Shown: positions 35,301-45,484, numbered from the stretch's first letter. The stretch: DNA of 64,000 bases from Streptomyces fradiae ATCC 10745 = DSM 40063 (GCF_008704425.1 NZ_CP023696.1:1040501-1104500), one strand, 5' to 3'. The notes: generated by a model not told the origin, from the sequence alone. Made by a program: numbers and translations.

Positions 35301-35883
35301 GGCCGCGGCGGGCGCCGAGGACGGCGGCCTTGGTCTGGAGGAGGTCCTGGGTGGTCTCGATGATGAGCGCGTCGGCGCCGCCGGTGACGAGGCCCTCGGC
35401 GTTGCTCTGGTAGGCGTCGCGCAGGGTGGTGTAGGGGGCGTGGCCGAGCGTGGGCAGCTTGGTGCCGGGGCCGATCGAGCCGAGGACCCAGCGCTGCCGG
35501 CCGTCGGCGGCGGTGTGGGCGTCGGCGGACTCGCGGGCGATGCGGGCGCCGGCCTCGGACAGCTCGTGGACGCGGTGCGCGATGTCGTACTCGGCCGCCG
35601 CGGAGTGGTTGGCGCCGAAGGTGTTGGTCTCCACGCAGTCGACACCGACGGAGAAGTAGGCGTCGTGGACCGCGCGGACGATGTCGGGCCGGGTGACGCT
35701 GAGGATCTCGTTGCAGCCCTCGAGGTTCTGGAAGTCGGCGAGGGTGGGGTCCTGTGCCTGGAGCATCGTGCCCATGGCTCCGTCGGCGACGACGACCCGC
35801 GTGGCGAGTGCGTCGCGCAGGGCGGCCGCTCGGGCGGCGGCGCTGTCGGCGGGCGCGGGGGACGGGGTCGGCAACGAGGCCAT
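32359..35883 (-). CDS. metH: Cobalamin-dependent methionine synthase
   Basis: Transfers a methyl group from methyltetrahydrofolate to homocysteine through B12, making methionine. The domains run in order: homocysteine domain (VVADGAMGTMLQ at the start, zinc cysteines including GGCCGTTPEHL), folate/pterin domain (ERTNANGSKKFREAM...), B12 cap and B12-binding domain with the RGDVHDIGKN motif, and the C-terminal S-adenosylmethionine reactivation domain. The 1174 residues are full length. The ATG at 35883 (MASLPTPSPAPADS) is preceded by AGGGAG; a longer frame to 35988 is not conserved in character. I see no cobalamin riboswitch upstream. It is divergent from gylR and ended by a hairpin. Confidence 0.97.
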   Translation of the reverse strand: MASLPTPSPAPADSAAARAAALRDALATRVVVADGAMGTMLQAQDPTLADFQNLEGCNEILSVTRPDIVRAVHDAYFSVGVDCVETNTFGANHSAAAEYDIAHRVHELSEAGARIARESADAHTAADGRQRWVLGSIGPGTKLPTLGHAPYTTLRDAYQSNAEGLVTGGADALIIETTQDLLQTKAAVLGARRGLTALGADVPVIVSVTVETTGTMLLGSEIGAALTALEPLGIDMIGLNCATGPAEMSEHLRYLARHARVPLSCMPNAGLPVLGKDGAHYPLTAPELADAQEAFVRDYGLSLVGGCCGTTPEHLRQVVERVRGLTPATRDPRPEPGAASLYQSVPFRQDTSYLAIGERTNANGSKKFREAMLEGRWDDCVEMARDQIREGAHMLDLCVDYVGRDGVADMEELAGRFATASTLPIVLDSTEVEVLRAGLEKLGGRAVLNSVNYEDGDGPDSRFAKVTALAREHGAALIALTIDEEGQARTAEKKVEIAERLIADLTGNWGIREEDILVDCLTFTICTGQEESRKDGVATIEAIRELKRRHPAVQTTLGLSNISFGLNPAARILLNSVFLDECVKAGLDSAIVHASKILPIARFDEEQVTTALDLIHDRRREGYDPLQRLMQLFEGATAKSLKAGKAEELAALPLEERLKRRIIDGEKNGLEADLDEALRTRKALDIVNDTLLDGMKVVGELFGSGQMQLPFVLQSAEVMKTAVAHLEPHMEKTDDDGKGTIVLATVRGDVHDIGKNLVDIILSNNGYNVVNLGIKQPVSAILEAAEEHRADVIGMSGLLVKSTVIMKENLEELNQRDLAAKYPVILGGAALTRAYVEQDLHEIYQGEVRYARDAFEGLRLMDALIAVKRGVPGAALPELRQRRVKATPDLAVEEREPESGVRSDVATDNPVPEPPFRGTRVVKGIQLKEYAGWLDEGALFKGQWGLRQNRTGEGPSYEELVETEGRPRLRGWLDRLHTDNLLEAAVVYGYFPCVSKGDDLIILDEEGNERTRFTFPRQRRGRRLCLADFFRPEESGETDVVGLQVVTVGSRIGEETARLFAADAYRDYLELHGLSVQLAEALAEYWHARVRAELGFGGEDPADVEDMFALKYRGARFSLGYGACPDLEDRAKIADLLRPERIGVHLSEEFQLHPEQSTDAIVIHHPEAKYFNAR

Positions 35884-36020
35884 GGAGGTGCTCCCTGGGG
35901 TGCGACGGCTGTCGGCTTTGCGTCTCCGGGGGGAGGCGCACGTCGTCAGCCTAGCCGCCCTCCTCACGGGGCGGGCACGTCGTCCCACGTGGCGGACGGC
36001 ATGCTTGGCGGGGGCCGAAG

Positions 36021-36062
36021 TCCGGCCACATGGCGCGTACGGCGCTCCACGATGTGGCCGGA
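36021..36062. repeat. Inverted repeat between metH and gylR
   Basis: TCCGGCCACAT (36021-36031) and ATGTGGCCGGA (36052-36062) are perfect 11-base arms with a 20-base loop, 22 bases upstream of the gylR operator. It could insulate the divergent genes or bind a regulator. Confidence 0.55.
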
Positions 36063-36081
36063 GGTCGGCAACGACCGATAG

Positions 36082-36099
36082 TGTTCAGCATTGTCGAAC
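36082..36099 (+). promoter_or_regulatory. Candidate GylR operator at the gylR promoter
   Basis: GTTCAGCATTGTCGAAC is an imperfect palindrome with GTTC/GAAC ends. It shares 14 of 15 core bases with a site at the glpF promoter (37330-37344). It overlaps the end of a TAGTGT -10 candidate (36079-36084), consistent with autorepression. Confidence 0.65.
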
Positions 36100-36124
36100 C
36101 GCGGAGTGAAGGAGCAGGCCGGGG

Positions 36125-36889
36125 ATGGCGAAGAACATCCAGTCGCTTGAACGGGCGGCGGCGATGCTGCGACTGCTCGCCGGCGGAGAGCGCCGGCTGG
36201 GTCTCTCCGACATCGCGTCGTCGCTCGGCCTCGCGAAGGGGACGGCGCACGGCATCCTCCGCACACTGCAGGCGGAGGGGTTCGTCGAGCAGGACGCCGC
36301 CTCGGGCAGGTACCAGCTGGGGGCGGAGCTGCTCCGGCTCGGCAACAGCTATCTGGACGTGCACGAGCTGCGCGCGCGGGCCCTCGTCTGGACCGACGAC
36401 CTGGCCAGGTCGAGCGGCGAGAGCGTGCACCTGGGCGTGCTGCACCAGCACGGGGTGCTCGTCATCCACCACGTCTTCCGGCCCGACGACAGCCGCCAGG
36501 TGCTGGAGGTCGGCGCGATGCAGCCGCTGCACTCCACCGCGCTGGGCAAGGTGCTGTCCGCGTACGACCCGGTGGCGCACAGCGAGGCCGTGGAGGTGGA
36601 GCGCAAGGCGTTCACCGCGCGGACGGTCACGGCGCTGGAGGACTTCGAGGAGCTGCTGGACCTGACGCGGGCGCGCGGCTGGGCGGCCGACGTGGAGGAG
36701 ACCTGGGAGGGCGTGGCCTCGGTGGCGGCGCCCATCCACGACCGGCGGCGGATGCCGGTGGGCGCGGTGGCGATCACCGGCGCCGTGGAGCGGGTCTGCG
36801 ACCGGGGCGAGCTGCGGTCCGAGCTGGTCGCGGCGGTACGGGAGTGCGCGCGGGCCGTCTCGCGGGACCTGGGCGCGGGGCGCTTCTGA
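36125..36889 (+). CDS. gylR: Glycerol operon repressor GylR (IclR family)
   Basis: Represses glycerol uptake and catabolism genes until glycerol or glycerol-3-phosphate is present. The N-terminal winged helix ([46 protein letters not shown]) and the IclR effector domain ([14 protein letters not shown] and a C-terminal GAVAITGAV strand) are complete in 254 residues. GAAGGAGCAGG precedes the ATG. Its position directly upstream of glpF-glpK-glpD matches the characterised gyl locus of S. coelicolor. Two matching operator candidates, at its own promoter and at glpF, support both roles. A hairpin (36916-36942) ends the gene. Confidence 0.95.
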   Translation: MAKNIQSLERAAAMLRLLAGGERRLGLSDIASSLGLAKGTAHGILRTLQAEGFVEQDAASGRYQLGAELLRLGNSYLDVHELRARALVWTDDLARSSGESVHLGVLHQHGVLVIHHVFRPDDSRQVLEVGAMQPLHSTALGKVLSAYDPVAHSEAVEVERKAFTARTVTALEDFEELLDLTRARGWAADVEETWEGVASVAAPIHDRRRMPVGAVAITGAVERVCDRGELRSELVAAVRECARAVSRDLGAGRF

Positions 36890-36915
36890 CGCCTGGGCGC
36901 CGCTTGCCGCCCACC

Positions 36916-36942
36916 GGGCCCCGCGCCGCGCGCGCGGGGCCC
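36916..36942. terminator. Terminator of gylR
   Basis: Perfect 11-base arms (36916-36926 and 36932-36942) with a 5-base loop, 27 bases after the gylR stop. Confidence 0.7.
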
Positions 36943-37329
36943 TTCCTGCGCCTGGGCGCGGGGCCTCTCCTGCGCCTGGGTGCGGCCGCGCCCGGCCCTG
37001 TCGCACACCGCCCCGGGGCCCCGCCTCGGCGCACCCTGAGCCCGGCCGGCGCTTGGCCGCGGACCCGACCCGGCCCCCGCCTCGGACCCCGCCGGGGCGC
37101 CACCGCCGCCGCCACCGCGGGACCGCCGCCGGGACACACGGTCGGGCGCGCCACGGCTTCCGCCGCCGCTGCCGAGGACGCCGCCCGGCCCGCGGCCGCG
37201 GGCGCCGCCCCGGGCGCGCCGGGGGCACCCGCGGCCCCGCCGCGGGCCGGGCCCGCGGTAACGATCGGGTCTCGCGCCCACCAACCCTTGACTCGCTGTT
37301 CACCCGAGGGCAAAACTGCCGTCCATCGG

Positions 37330-37369
37330 TCGGCATTGTCGAACACCTACCGGAATGACGCGCTAGAGT
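37330..37369 (+). promoter_or_regulatory. glpFKD promoter with GylR operator
   Basis: TCGGCATTGTCGAAC (37330-37344) matches the operator at gylR. Downstream, TAGAGT (37364-37369) fits the -10 pattern TAGRRT; the operator's right half covers the expected -35 position. Repressor binding would block polymerase. The predicted mRNA start is near 37376, about 98 bases before glpF. Confidence 0.6.
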
Positions 37370-37473
37370 GTGACAACGCCAGGAGGCCGGCACCGCCCTC
37401 ATCCCGAGGGCACGGACCACCGGAGGGACCCGGGGTTCGCCTTTCCCCTGGACGAAGGACAAAGGAGTCGCGG

Positions 37474-38235
37474 GTGTCCAGCTCCGACATCTTCATCGGC
37501 GAGACCATCGGTACCGCCGTACTCATCCTCCTCGGCGGAGGCGTCGTCGCCGCCGTCGTGCTCAAGCGCTCGAAGGCGCGGGACGCCGGCTGGCTGGCCA
37601 TCACCTTCGGGTGGGGCTTCGCGGTCATGACCGCCGTCTACATGACCGGTGCCCTCTCCGGCGCCCATCTGAACCCCGCGGTCACCGTGGGCATCGCCCT
37701 GAAGGACGGCGCCTGGGGCGACGTCCCCGTCTACTTCGCCGGCCAGTTCCTCGGCGCCATGATCGGCGCGGTCCTGGTGTGGGTGGCCTACTACGGGCAG
37801 TTCCAGGCCCACCTCCGCGACCCCGAGGCGGCGGCGAAGCCCGCGGTGGAGGGCCCCGGCCCGGTCCTGGGCGTGTTCGCCACCGGCCCCGAGATCCGCA
37901 ACGTCTGGCAGAACCTGGCCACCGAGATCATCGGCACCTTCGTGCTGGTCCTGGCCGTGCTCACGCAGGGCCTCAACGACGACGGCAAGGGCCTGAACGT
38001 CCTCGGCGGTCTGATCGTCGCCCTCGTCGTCGTCGGCATCGGCCTGTCGCTGGGCGGACCGACCGGCTACGCGATCAACCCGGCCCGCGACCTCGGCCCC
38101 CGCATCGTGCACGCCCTGCTCCCCCTGCCGAACAAGGGGGGCTCCGACTGGGGGTACGCCTGGATCCCGGTCGTGGGCCCGCTGGTCGGCGCCGCCGCGG
38201 CCGCGGGTATCTACTCCCTCGCGTTCGCCGGCTGA
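37474..38235 (+). CDS. glpF: Glycerol uptake facilitator GlpF
   Basis: Aquaglyceroporin that lets glycerol diffuse across the cytoplasmic membrane. Two half-helix motifs are intact: HLNPAVT with Asn67-Pro68-Ala69, and [10 protein letters not shown] with Asn202-Pro203-Ala204. The Asp206 after Arg205 is the mark of the glycerol-conducting rather than the water-only branch. Six membrane helices fit the 253 residues. The GTG at 37474 ([16 protein letters not shown]) has AAAGGAGTCG about 7 bases upstream. It is the first gene of the glycerol operon, with glpK 47 bases downstream. The region between helices 3 and 4 is somewhat extended. Confidence 0.96.
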   Translation: MSSSDIFIGETIGTAVLILLGGGVVAAVVLKRSKARDAGWLAITFGWGFAVMTAVYMTGALSGAHLNPAVTVGIALKDGAWGDVPVYFAGQFLGAMIGAVLVWVAYYGQFQAHLRDPEAAAKPAVEGPGPVLGVFATGPEIRNVWQNLATEIIGTFVLVLAVLTQGLNDDGKGLNVLGGLIVALVVVGIGLSLGGPTGYAINPARDLGPRIVHALLPLPNKGGSDWGYAWIPVVGPLVGAAAAAGIYSLAFAG

Positions 38236-38282
38236 GCCGAGCCGACCCGACCCGTCCACCGACCTGACGAGGAGCACACCCC

Positions 38283-39815
<1,533 letters not shown>

Positions 39816-39830
39816 CGAGGAGAGAACGAC

Positions 39831-41441
39831 ATGACCACCCTGCACAGCGTCCCCGCCCTCGGGACGCGCCCGGCTGCCGGCTCCCTGCCGAGCCGCGCCG
39901 AGACCCGGGAGCTGCTGTCCAAGGCGACGTACGACCTGCTCGTCGTCGGCGGCGGCATCCTCGGCATCTCCACCGCGTGGCACGCCGCCCAGTCCGGGCT
40001 GCGGGTGGCCCTGGTGGACGCCGGCGACTTCGCCGGCGCCACCTCCTCCGCCTCCTCCAAGCTCCTCCACGGCGGTCTGCGCTACCTGCAGACCGGCGCG
40101 GTGAAGCTGGTGGCGGAGAACCACTTCGAGCGCCGTGCGGTCTCCCGGCAGGTCGCCCCCCACCTGGCGAACCCGCTCACCTTCTACCTCCCGGTGTACA
40201 AGGGCGGGCCGCACGGCGCGGCGAAGCTCGGCGCGGGCGTCTTCGCCTACTCGGCGCTCTCCGCCTTCGGCGACGGCGTCGGCCACCTGCTCAGCCCCGC
40301 GAAGGCCGCGCAGGACGTGCCGGAGCTGCGCACCGACAACCTGAAGGCCGTCGCCGTCTACGGCGACGACCAGATGAACGACGCCCGGATGGCGCTGATG
40401 ACGGTCCGCGCGGCCGTCGACGCCGGCGCCACCGTCCTCAACCACGCCGCCGTCACCGGCCTGCGCTTCACCCGGGGCCGGGTCACCGGCGCCGACCTCG
40501 TCGACCGGCTCGACGGCACCGAGTTCGGCGTCGACGCCCGGCTCGTGCTCAACGCGACCGGCCCGTGGGTGGACCACCTGCGCCGGATGGAGGACCCCAA
40601 CGCGGCCCCCTCCATCCGCCTGTCGAAGGGCGCCCACCTCGTCCTGAAGCGGACCTCCCCGTGGAAGGCCGCCCTCGCCACGCCGATCGACAAGTACCGC
40701 ATCACCTTCGCCCTCCCCTGGGAGGACATGCTGCTCCTCGGCACCACCGACGAGGAGTACGAGGGCGACCCGGCGGACGTGGCGGTCAACGAGAAGGACA
40801 CCGCCCAGATCCTGGACGAGGCCGCCTTCTCCATCCGCGACCAGCAGCTCGACCGCGACCTCATCACCTACGCGTTCGCCGGTCTGCGGGTGCTGCCCGG
40901 CGGTCCGGGCGACACGGCGAAGGCCAAGCGCGAGACGGTCGTCACGGAGGGCCGGGGCGGCATGCTCTCCGTCGCCGGCGGCAAGTGGACGACCTTCCGC
41001 CACATCGGCCGCACCGTCATGGACAAGCTGGCCGCCCTCCCCGGACGGCCGCTCAGCGACGACATGGAGCCGATGGCCCGGCTGCCGAGGAAGCTGCCGC
41101 TGCCCGGCATCGCCAACCCCGACGCGGTCGCGCACCGGCTCCTCGTCGACGGCGGCACGCCCGGCCCGCGCATGGCCGCCGACACCGCCCGCCACCTCGC
41201 CACGCACTACGGCTCGCTCTCCTTCGACATCGCGCGGATGGCGTACGAGAACCCGGAGCTGGCCGAGCGCATACACCCGGACGCCCCGGAGATCTGGGCG
41301 CAGGTGGCCTACGCCCGCGACCTCGAGTGGGCCGAGACGGCGGACGACGTGCTGCGCCGCCGTACGACGCTGACCATCCGCGGCCTGGCCACGGACGAGA
41401 TCCGCGGCAGGGTCGAGGCCATGCTGGCCGAGCGCTCCTGA
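39831..41441 (+). CDS. glpD: FAD-dependent glycerol-3-phosphate dehydrogenase
   Basis: Oxidises glycerol-3-phosphate to dihydroxyacetone phosphate and passes electrons to the respiratory chain. The dinucleotide-binding motif DLLVVGGGILGISTAW lies near residue 35, the flavin-site SSKLLHGGLRYLQTG follows, and the GMLSVAGGKWTTFRHIG motif is near the middle. The C-terminal helical domain has LTIRGLATDEI. At 536 residues it is full length. GACGAGGAGAG precedes the ATG. It acts at the inner face of the membrane, completing the glycerol route begun by GlpF and GlpK. A hairpin (41458-41485) ends the operon. Confidence 0.96.
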   Translation: MTTLHSVPALGTRPAAGSLPSRAETRELLSKATYDLLVVGGGILGISTAWHAAQSGLRVALVDAGDFAGATSSASSKLLHGGLRYLQTGAVKLVAENHFERRAVSRQVAPHLANPLTFYLPVYKGGPHGAAKLGAGVFAYSALSAFGDGVGHLLSPAKAAQDVPELRTDNLKAVAVYGDDQMNDARMALMTVRAAVDAGATVLNHAAVTGLRFTRGRVTGADLVDRLDGTEFGVDARLVLNATGPWVDHLRRMEDPNAAPSIRLSKGAHLVLKRTSPWKAALATPIDKYRITFALPWEDMLLLGTTDEEYEGDPADVAVNEKDTAQILDEAAFSIRDQQLDRDLITYAFAGLRVLPGGPGDTAKAKRETVVTEGRGGMLSVAGGKWTTFRHIGRTVMDKLAALPGRPLSDDMEPMARLPRKLPLPGIANPDAVAHRLLVDGGTPGPRMAADTARHLATHYGSLSFDIARMAYENPELAERIHPDAPEIWAQVAYARDLEWAETADDVLRRRTTLTIRGLATDEIRGRVEAMLAERS

Positions 41442-41457
41442 CCCGCGCGGCGCTCAC

Positions 41458-41485
41458 GAGGGCGGCTCCCCGGGGGGCCGCCCTC
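41458..41485. terminator. Terminator of the glycerol operon
   Basis: Nine-base perfect arms (41458-41466 and 41477-41485), 17 bases after the glpD stop. The rest of the 285-base gap to the PAC2 gene holds its presumed promoter; no motif is clear. Confidence 0.7.
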
Positions 41486-41726
41486 CGCGCGTGCCCGGGG
41501 TGGGGGCCGCGCGCCCGCCGGGGCGCCGACCGGGTGGCACGGGGGTCGCCCCGCGGGGGCGGGGTGGCGGGTGGCGCCAGGGGGACGCGGGGTGTTCAAG
41601 AGGCGCGGCTCGGGTAGTCGTGTGGGGGCCGCGAGGAGCATGCGGACGTCGACAAGTGGCTGCGGGCGGGGGGCTCGAACGCCGTAAGGTTGGTCCGTAC
41701 GCACGGAACTTCGGAAGGAGGCCTGG

Positions 41727-42971
41727 GTGATCGAGCTCGAGGGGGTTCCCGAGCTGATCGACCCGGTCATGGTGGCCGCGTTCGAGGGCTGGAACGACGC
41801 CGGCGACGCCGCCTCCACCGCGGTCGCGCACCTGGAACGGGAGTGGAAGGGCGAGGTGTTCGCGGCGCTCGACGCCGAGGACTACTACGACTTCCAGGTC
41901 AACCGCCCCACGGTGTGGCTCGACGGCGGGGTGCGCCGGATCACCTGGCCCACCACCCGGCTGTCCGTGGTCCGCGTCGGCGGGGAGAAGCCGCGCGACC
42001 TGGTGCTGGTGCGGGGCATAGAGCCGTCGATGCGCTGGCGCTCGTTCTGCAACGAGCTGCTGGGCTTCGCCCACGAGTTGGGCGTGGAGATGGTGGTGAT
42101 CCTGGGCGCCCTGCTCGGCGACACGCCGCACACGCGGCCCGTCCCGGTCAGCGGGGTGACGTCCGACCCGGACCTGGCGCGGCGGATGGAGCTGGAGGAG
42201 ACCCGGTACGAGGGCCCCACGGGCATCGTCGGCATCCTCCAGGAGGCGTGCACGCACGCCGGTGTCCCGGCGGTCAGCCTGTGGGCGGCGGTGCCGCACT
42301 ACGTGTCGCAGCCGCCGAACCCCAAGGCGACGCTGGCGCTGCTGAACCGCCTGGAGGACCTGATCGACCTGCGCATCCCGCTCGGCGAACTGGCCGAGGA
42401 CGCCCGTGCCTGGCAGCTCGGCGTGGACCAACTGGCGTCCGAGGACAGCGAGGTGGCGGAGTACGTGCAGACGCTGGAGGAGGCGCGGGACACGGCCGAG
42501 CTGCCCGAGGCGTCGGGGGAGGCCATCGCCCGCGAGTTCGAGCGGTACCTGCGGCGCCGGGACGGCGGCCCGGCCGGGGGCCCGGCGACGGGCCACGCCA
42601 CGGAGAGCGGCGACGCGTCGTATCTGCGCGACCCCTCGGGCGGGCGGACGCGCCCGCCGAAGCCCCCGGCGCGCGGCACCGACGACCGGGCGGGCGAGGG
42701 CGCCGGCCGGGACCGCGACGAGCGGGACGACCGGGACGGCGCGCGGGGCGACGACCGGCGGGAGGCGGGCGCGGACGGAGACCGGGACGGCTCCCCGGGC
42801 ACCGGTACGGGCGCCGCCGGCGCGGACACCGGTACGGGTGTGGACACCGGTACGGACACCGGTACGGACACCGGTACGGGCAGGGGCCCGGAGAGCGGTG
42901 CCGACGGCGGTGCGGAGGGCGGGTCGGGTGACGGCGCCGGGGACGGCCGCCGCGAGGACCCGGGCGAGTAG
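41727..42971 (+). CDS. parJ: PAC2-family protein, ParJ-like
   Basis: PAC2 domain (residues about 5-215; AFEGWNDAGDAA, LVLVRGIEPSMRW, ILGALLGDTPHTRPV) related to proteasome-assembly chaperones. In S. coelicolor the protein at this position (SCO1662, ParJ) binds the partition ATPase ParA and affects chromosome segregation in spores; I assign the name from family and position. Residues about 240-285 form an amphipathic helix, possibly a coiled coil. The last 130 residues are disordered, rich in Asp, Gly, Arg and Thr, with a DTGTDTGTDTGT stretch from a 12-base tandem repeat. The GTG at 41727 has AAGGAGG about 6 bases upstream. Confidence 0.85.
   Translation: MIELEGVPELIDPVMVAAFEGWNDAGDAASTAVAHLEREWKGEVFAALDAEDYYDFQVNRPTVWLDGGVRRITWPTTRLSVVRVGGEKPRDLVLVRGIEPSMRWRSFCNELLGFAHELGVEMVVILGALLGDTPHTRPVPVSGVTSDPDLARRMELEETRYEGPTGIVGILQEACTHAGVPAVSLWAAVPHYVSQPPNPKATLALLNRLEDLIDLRIPLGELAEDARAWQLGVDQLASEDSEVAEYVQTLEEARDTAELPEASGEAIAREFERYLRRRDGGPAGGPATGHATESGDASYLRDPSGGRTRPPKPPARGTDDRAGEGAGRDRDERDDRDGARGDDRREAGADGDRDGSPGTGTGAAGADTGTGVDTGTDTGTDTGTGRGPESGADGGAEGGSGDGAGDGRREDPGE
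42825..42878 (+). repeat. 12-base tandem repeat within the parJ coding region
   Basis: GACACCGGTACG occurs at 42825-42836 and three times without gap at 42843-42878, in frame, encoding Asp-Thr-Gly-Thr. Copy-number change would lengthen the tail without a frameshift. Confidence 0.85.
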
Positions 42972-43205
42972 GAGCGGGCGACCCCCGGGGTCACCGGGTG
43001 CCCTGCGGGGCGGCACCGTCACGGCGGAGCCGCCCCGCCGCCGTCTGCGCGGGCCGCGGCCGCGCGGTCGCCTGCGAAGGCCGCCTCGCGCACGACCGGC
43101 CGCCCGCGACCTCGTGCGGCACCGGCGTGCGTACGCCCGCCGCGTGCGGCCGCGGCTCGGCGTACGGCCGCGCGAGGCGAAGGGCCGCGCGAGGGGCGCC
43201 GCGCG

Positions 43206-43234
43206 GGCGGGGCGGGGCGGGGCGGGGCGGGGGG
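43206..43234. repeat. G-run tract downstream of mshC
   Basis: Five GGGG or GGG runs separated by single C residues on the plus strand, in untranslated DNA between parJ and mshC. Such runs can form a G-quadruplex. The adjoining 42972-43205 holds no supported gene. Confidence 0.5.
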
Positions 43235-43242
43235 CAAACATG

Positions 43243-43282
43243 CGGCGGCCGCCGCGGGGAGTGGTCCCCTCGGCGGCCGCCG
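43243..43282. terminator. Terminator of mshC
   Basis: 18-base arms (43243-43260 and 43265-43282) with one mismatch and a 4-base loop, 9 bases beyond the mshC stop. Confidence 0.8.
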
Positions 43283-43291
43283 TGATCCGGT

Positions 43292-44521
43292 CTAGAGCGC
43301 CACGCCCATCAGGGCGTCGACGGCGCGCGACACGAGGCCGGGCGCGCTCTCGTCCGTGCCGCCCCCGGCGGCCTGGAGGCCGGCCCAGCGGTCGACGGCG
43401 GCGAGCGCCGCGGGGGCGTCCAGGTCGTCGGCGAGCGCCTCGCGGACCTCCTCGACCAACGCGTCCGCGGGGGGACCGTCGGGGCGGGAGACGGCGGCGC
43501 GCCAGCGGCCGAGCCGCTCCACGGCGTCGGCGAGGACCTGGTCGGTCCACTCCCAGTCGGCCCGGTAGTGGTGGGAGAGCAGGGCGAGCCGGATCGCGGC
43601 CGGGTCGACGCCCTGGCGGCGCAGCGCGGAGACGAAGACCAGGTTCCCCTTGGACTTCGACATCTTCTCGCCGTGCAGGCCGACCATCCCGGCGTGCACG
43701 TACGCCTTGGCGAAGGGGTGCTCGCCGGTCAGCGCGTGGGCGTGGGAGGCGCCCATCTCGTGGTGCGGGAAGATCAGGTCGGAGCCGCCGCCCTGGACGT
43801 CGAAGCCCATGCCGAGGTGGTCGAGGGCGATGGCGACGCACTCGATGTGCCAGCCGGGGCGGCCGGGGCCGAGGGTGCCGCCGTCCCAGCTCGGCTCGCC
43901 CTCGCGGGCGGCCATCCACAGCATCGGGTCGAGCGGGTTCTTCTTGCCCGGCCGGTCGGGGTCGCCGCCCCGCTCGGCGGACAGGGCCCGCATCACCCCG
44001 GCGTCGTAGTGGGACACCTCGCCGAAGTGGCGGTCGGCCTCGACGGAGAAGTACACGTCCCCGTCGAGCTCGTAGGCGGCGCCCATGTCGCGCAGCCGCT
44101 CGACCAGCGGGACGATGCCGGGTATCGCCTCGACGGCGCCGATGTAGTGCTGGGGCGGCAGCATCCGCAGGGCCGTCATGTCCTCGCGAAAGAGGGACGT
44201 CTCCCGCTCGGCCAGGCCGGTCCAGTCGACGCCGTCGCGCGCGGCCCGCTCCAGGAGGGGGTCGTCGACGTCGGTCACGTTCTGCACGTAGTGCACCTGC
44301 CGCTTGGTGTCGAGCCACACGCGCTGAACGAGGTCGAACGCGTTGTAGGTCGCCGCGTGACCCAGGTGGGTCGCGTCGTACGGCGTGATGCCGCAGACGT
44401 AGATACGGGCGACGGGGCCGGGGTCGAGGGTCACTCGTCCACCGGTCGCGGTGTCGTGGATCCGGAGGTCGCGGCCCTTGCCGGGCAGGGCGGGGACCTC
44501 AGAAGCGGGCCAGGCATGCAT
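43292..44521 (-). CDS. mshC: Cysteine:glucosaminyl-inositol ligase (mycothiol synthesis)
   Basis: Joins cysteine to glucosaminyl-inositol with ATP, the third committed step to mycothiol, the main actinobacterial thiol. It is related to cysteinyl-tRNA synthetase: [19 protein letters not shown] carries the zinc Cys and a HIGH-like motif, [14 protein letters not shown] carries further zinc residues, and [10 protein letters not shown] is the KMSKS loop. The 409 residues lack the tRNA-binding C-terminal domain, which separates MshC from CysS. The start [19 protein letters not shown] matches streptomycete MshC. TACGCT ends 6 bases before the ATG and there is no ribosome site, so the mRNA may be leaderless. 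It sits downstream of the SCO1664-family gene. Confidence 0.95.
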   Translation of the reverse strand: MHAWPASEVPALPGKGRDLRIHDTATGGRVTLDPGPVARIYVCGITPYDATHLGHAATYNAFDLVQRVWLDTKRQVHYVQNVTDVDDPLLERAARDGVDWTGLAERETSLFREDMTALRMLPPQHYIGAVEAIPGIVPLVERLRDMGAAYELDGDVYFSVEADRHFGEVSHYDAGVMRALSAERGGDPDRPGKKNPLDPMLWMAAREGEPSWDGGTLGPGRPGWHIECVAIALDHLGMGFDVQGGGSDLIFPHHEMGASHAHALTGEHPFAKAYVHAGMVGLHGEKMSKSKGNLVFVSALRRQGVDPAAIRLALLSHHYRADWEWTDQVLADAVERLGRWRAAVSRPDGPPADALVEEVREALADDLDAPAALAAVDRWAGLQAAGGGTDESAPGLVSRAVDALMGVAL

Positions 44522-44650
44522 GCATCGAGCGTAACCGGACGGGTGTTCCGGATACGAACCGGATACGGGTTCATGACCGGTTGCGCACTCTTGCGCGCGG
44601 CGCCGCGATGTGCAGGCGGGCGGTCCCGGACGGGCCCGGCCCGCCGGGCG

Positions 44651-45484
44651 TCACACCGGCGGCCAGGGGATGGGCGGCCAGGTGCCGGACGGCTCGGGGT
44701 GGCGGCCCGTGGTGCGCAGGGCGGTGACACGGGCCCGCAGGGCGTCCAGCTCGGCCGGGGTGACCAGCTCCGCCACACGGGTGGCGAGCGGGGCGCCGGG
44801 CGCCAGCTCCGCGTCGAGCCGGGCCAGCGCCTCCAGCGCCTCGTCGGGCAGCGGCTCCCCCGCCCAGCCCCAGAAGAGGGTGCGCAGCTTGTCGTCCACG
44901 TGGAAGGTGACCCCGTGGTCGATGGCCTGGAGTCGACCGTCCGGGGCGGGCAGCAGGTGGCCGCCCTTGCGGTCGCCGTTGTTGATCACCGCGTCGAGCA
45001 CGGCGAGCCGCCGCAGCCGCGGGTCGTCGGCGTGCACCAGCAGCGCCGTACGGCCGCCTCCCACGTCGGCGAGGCCCACCGGGCGCCAGCCGTCGCCTGC
45101 CTCCTCGCCGTCGACGAGGGTCAGCAGCGGCGGCGCCGCGGGGTCGGCGTCGACCCACAGCTGGACCATGCCGGGGCCGTAGGGGCCCTCCCGCAGGACG
45201 GTCGGCGGGACGAGGCCCCAGCCGGTCGCCTCGGACACGGCGTACGCGGCGGCCTCCCGCTGGGCGAGCGTCCCGTCGGGGAAGTCCCACAGGGGCCGCT
45301 CCCCCGCGACGGGCTTGTACACGCACCGCGCCTCGGCGCCCTCGTGGGCGACCGAGCAGAGCAGCACCGCGTTGGACGCCTCGGCCACCCGGCCGCGCAC
45401 GGTGAGCTCGCCCTCGGTGAGCAGCTCCAGCACGTCGGCGGTGGCCGTCAGGCCCCGCGGCGGTATCCGTTCTGGCGCGGACAT
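44651..45484 (-). CDS. SCO1664-family protein (kinase-like fold, function unknown)
   Basis: Conserved in actinobacteria beside mshC; the family is named for this locus. The 277-residue product has blocks that resemble phosphoinositide-3/4-kinase-like or HipA-like catalytic parts: ARCVYKPVAGERPLWDF (Lys for ATP), DAVINNGDRKGGHLL (catalytic Asp and Asn-like loop) and IDHGVTFH (metal-binding Asp). This suggests ATP-dependent phosphotransfer, which is inference. The ATG at 45484 has GGAAGGA about 7 bases upstream, inside the end of the DUF3090 gene, so the two overlap by 37 bases and are probably translationally coupled. The trio with DUF3090 and the phosphatase recurs across actinobacteria. Confidence 0.85.
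   Translation of the reverse strand: MSAPERIPPRGLTATADVLELLTEGELTVRGRVAEASNAVLLCSVAHEGAEARCVYKPVAGERPLWDFPDGTLAQREAAAYAVSEATGWGLVPPTVLREGPYGPGMVQLWVDADPAAPPLLTLVDGEEAGDGWRPVGLADVGGGRTALLVHADDPRLRRLAVLDAVINNGDRKGGHLLPAPDGRLQAIDHGVTFHVDDKLRTLFWGWAGEPLPDEALEALARLDAELAPGAPLATRVAELVTPAELDALRARVTALRTTGRHPEPSGTWPPIPWPPV

Larger units (their letters stand above)
36890..37473. other. gylR-glpF intergenic region
   Basis: No gene in 584 bases. It starts with the gylR terminator, then degenerate CTGCGCCTGGG-type repeats (36947-36983), a Pro/Ala-coding artefact zone to about 37265, and then a less GC-rich control region (37265-37400) with a GylR operator and promoter for glpF. Confidence 0.65.

Noticed and set aside
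35884..36020. Cobalamin or SAM-related riboswitch before metH
   Set aside because: No B12-box-like conserved block or extended fold is visible in the short leader.
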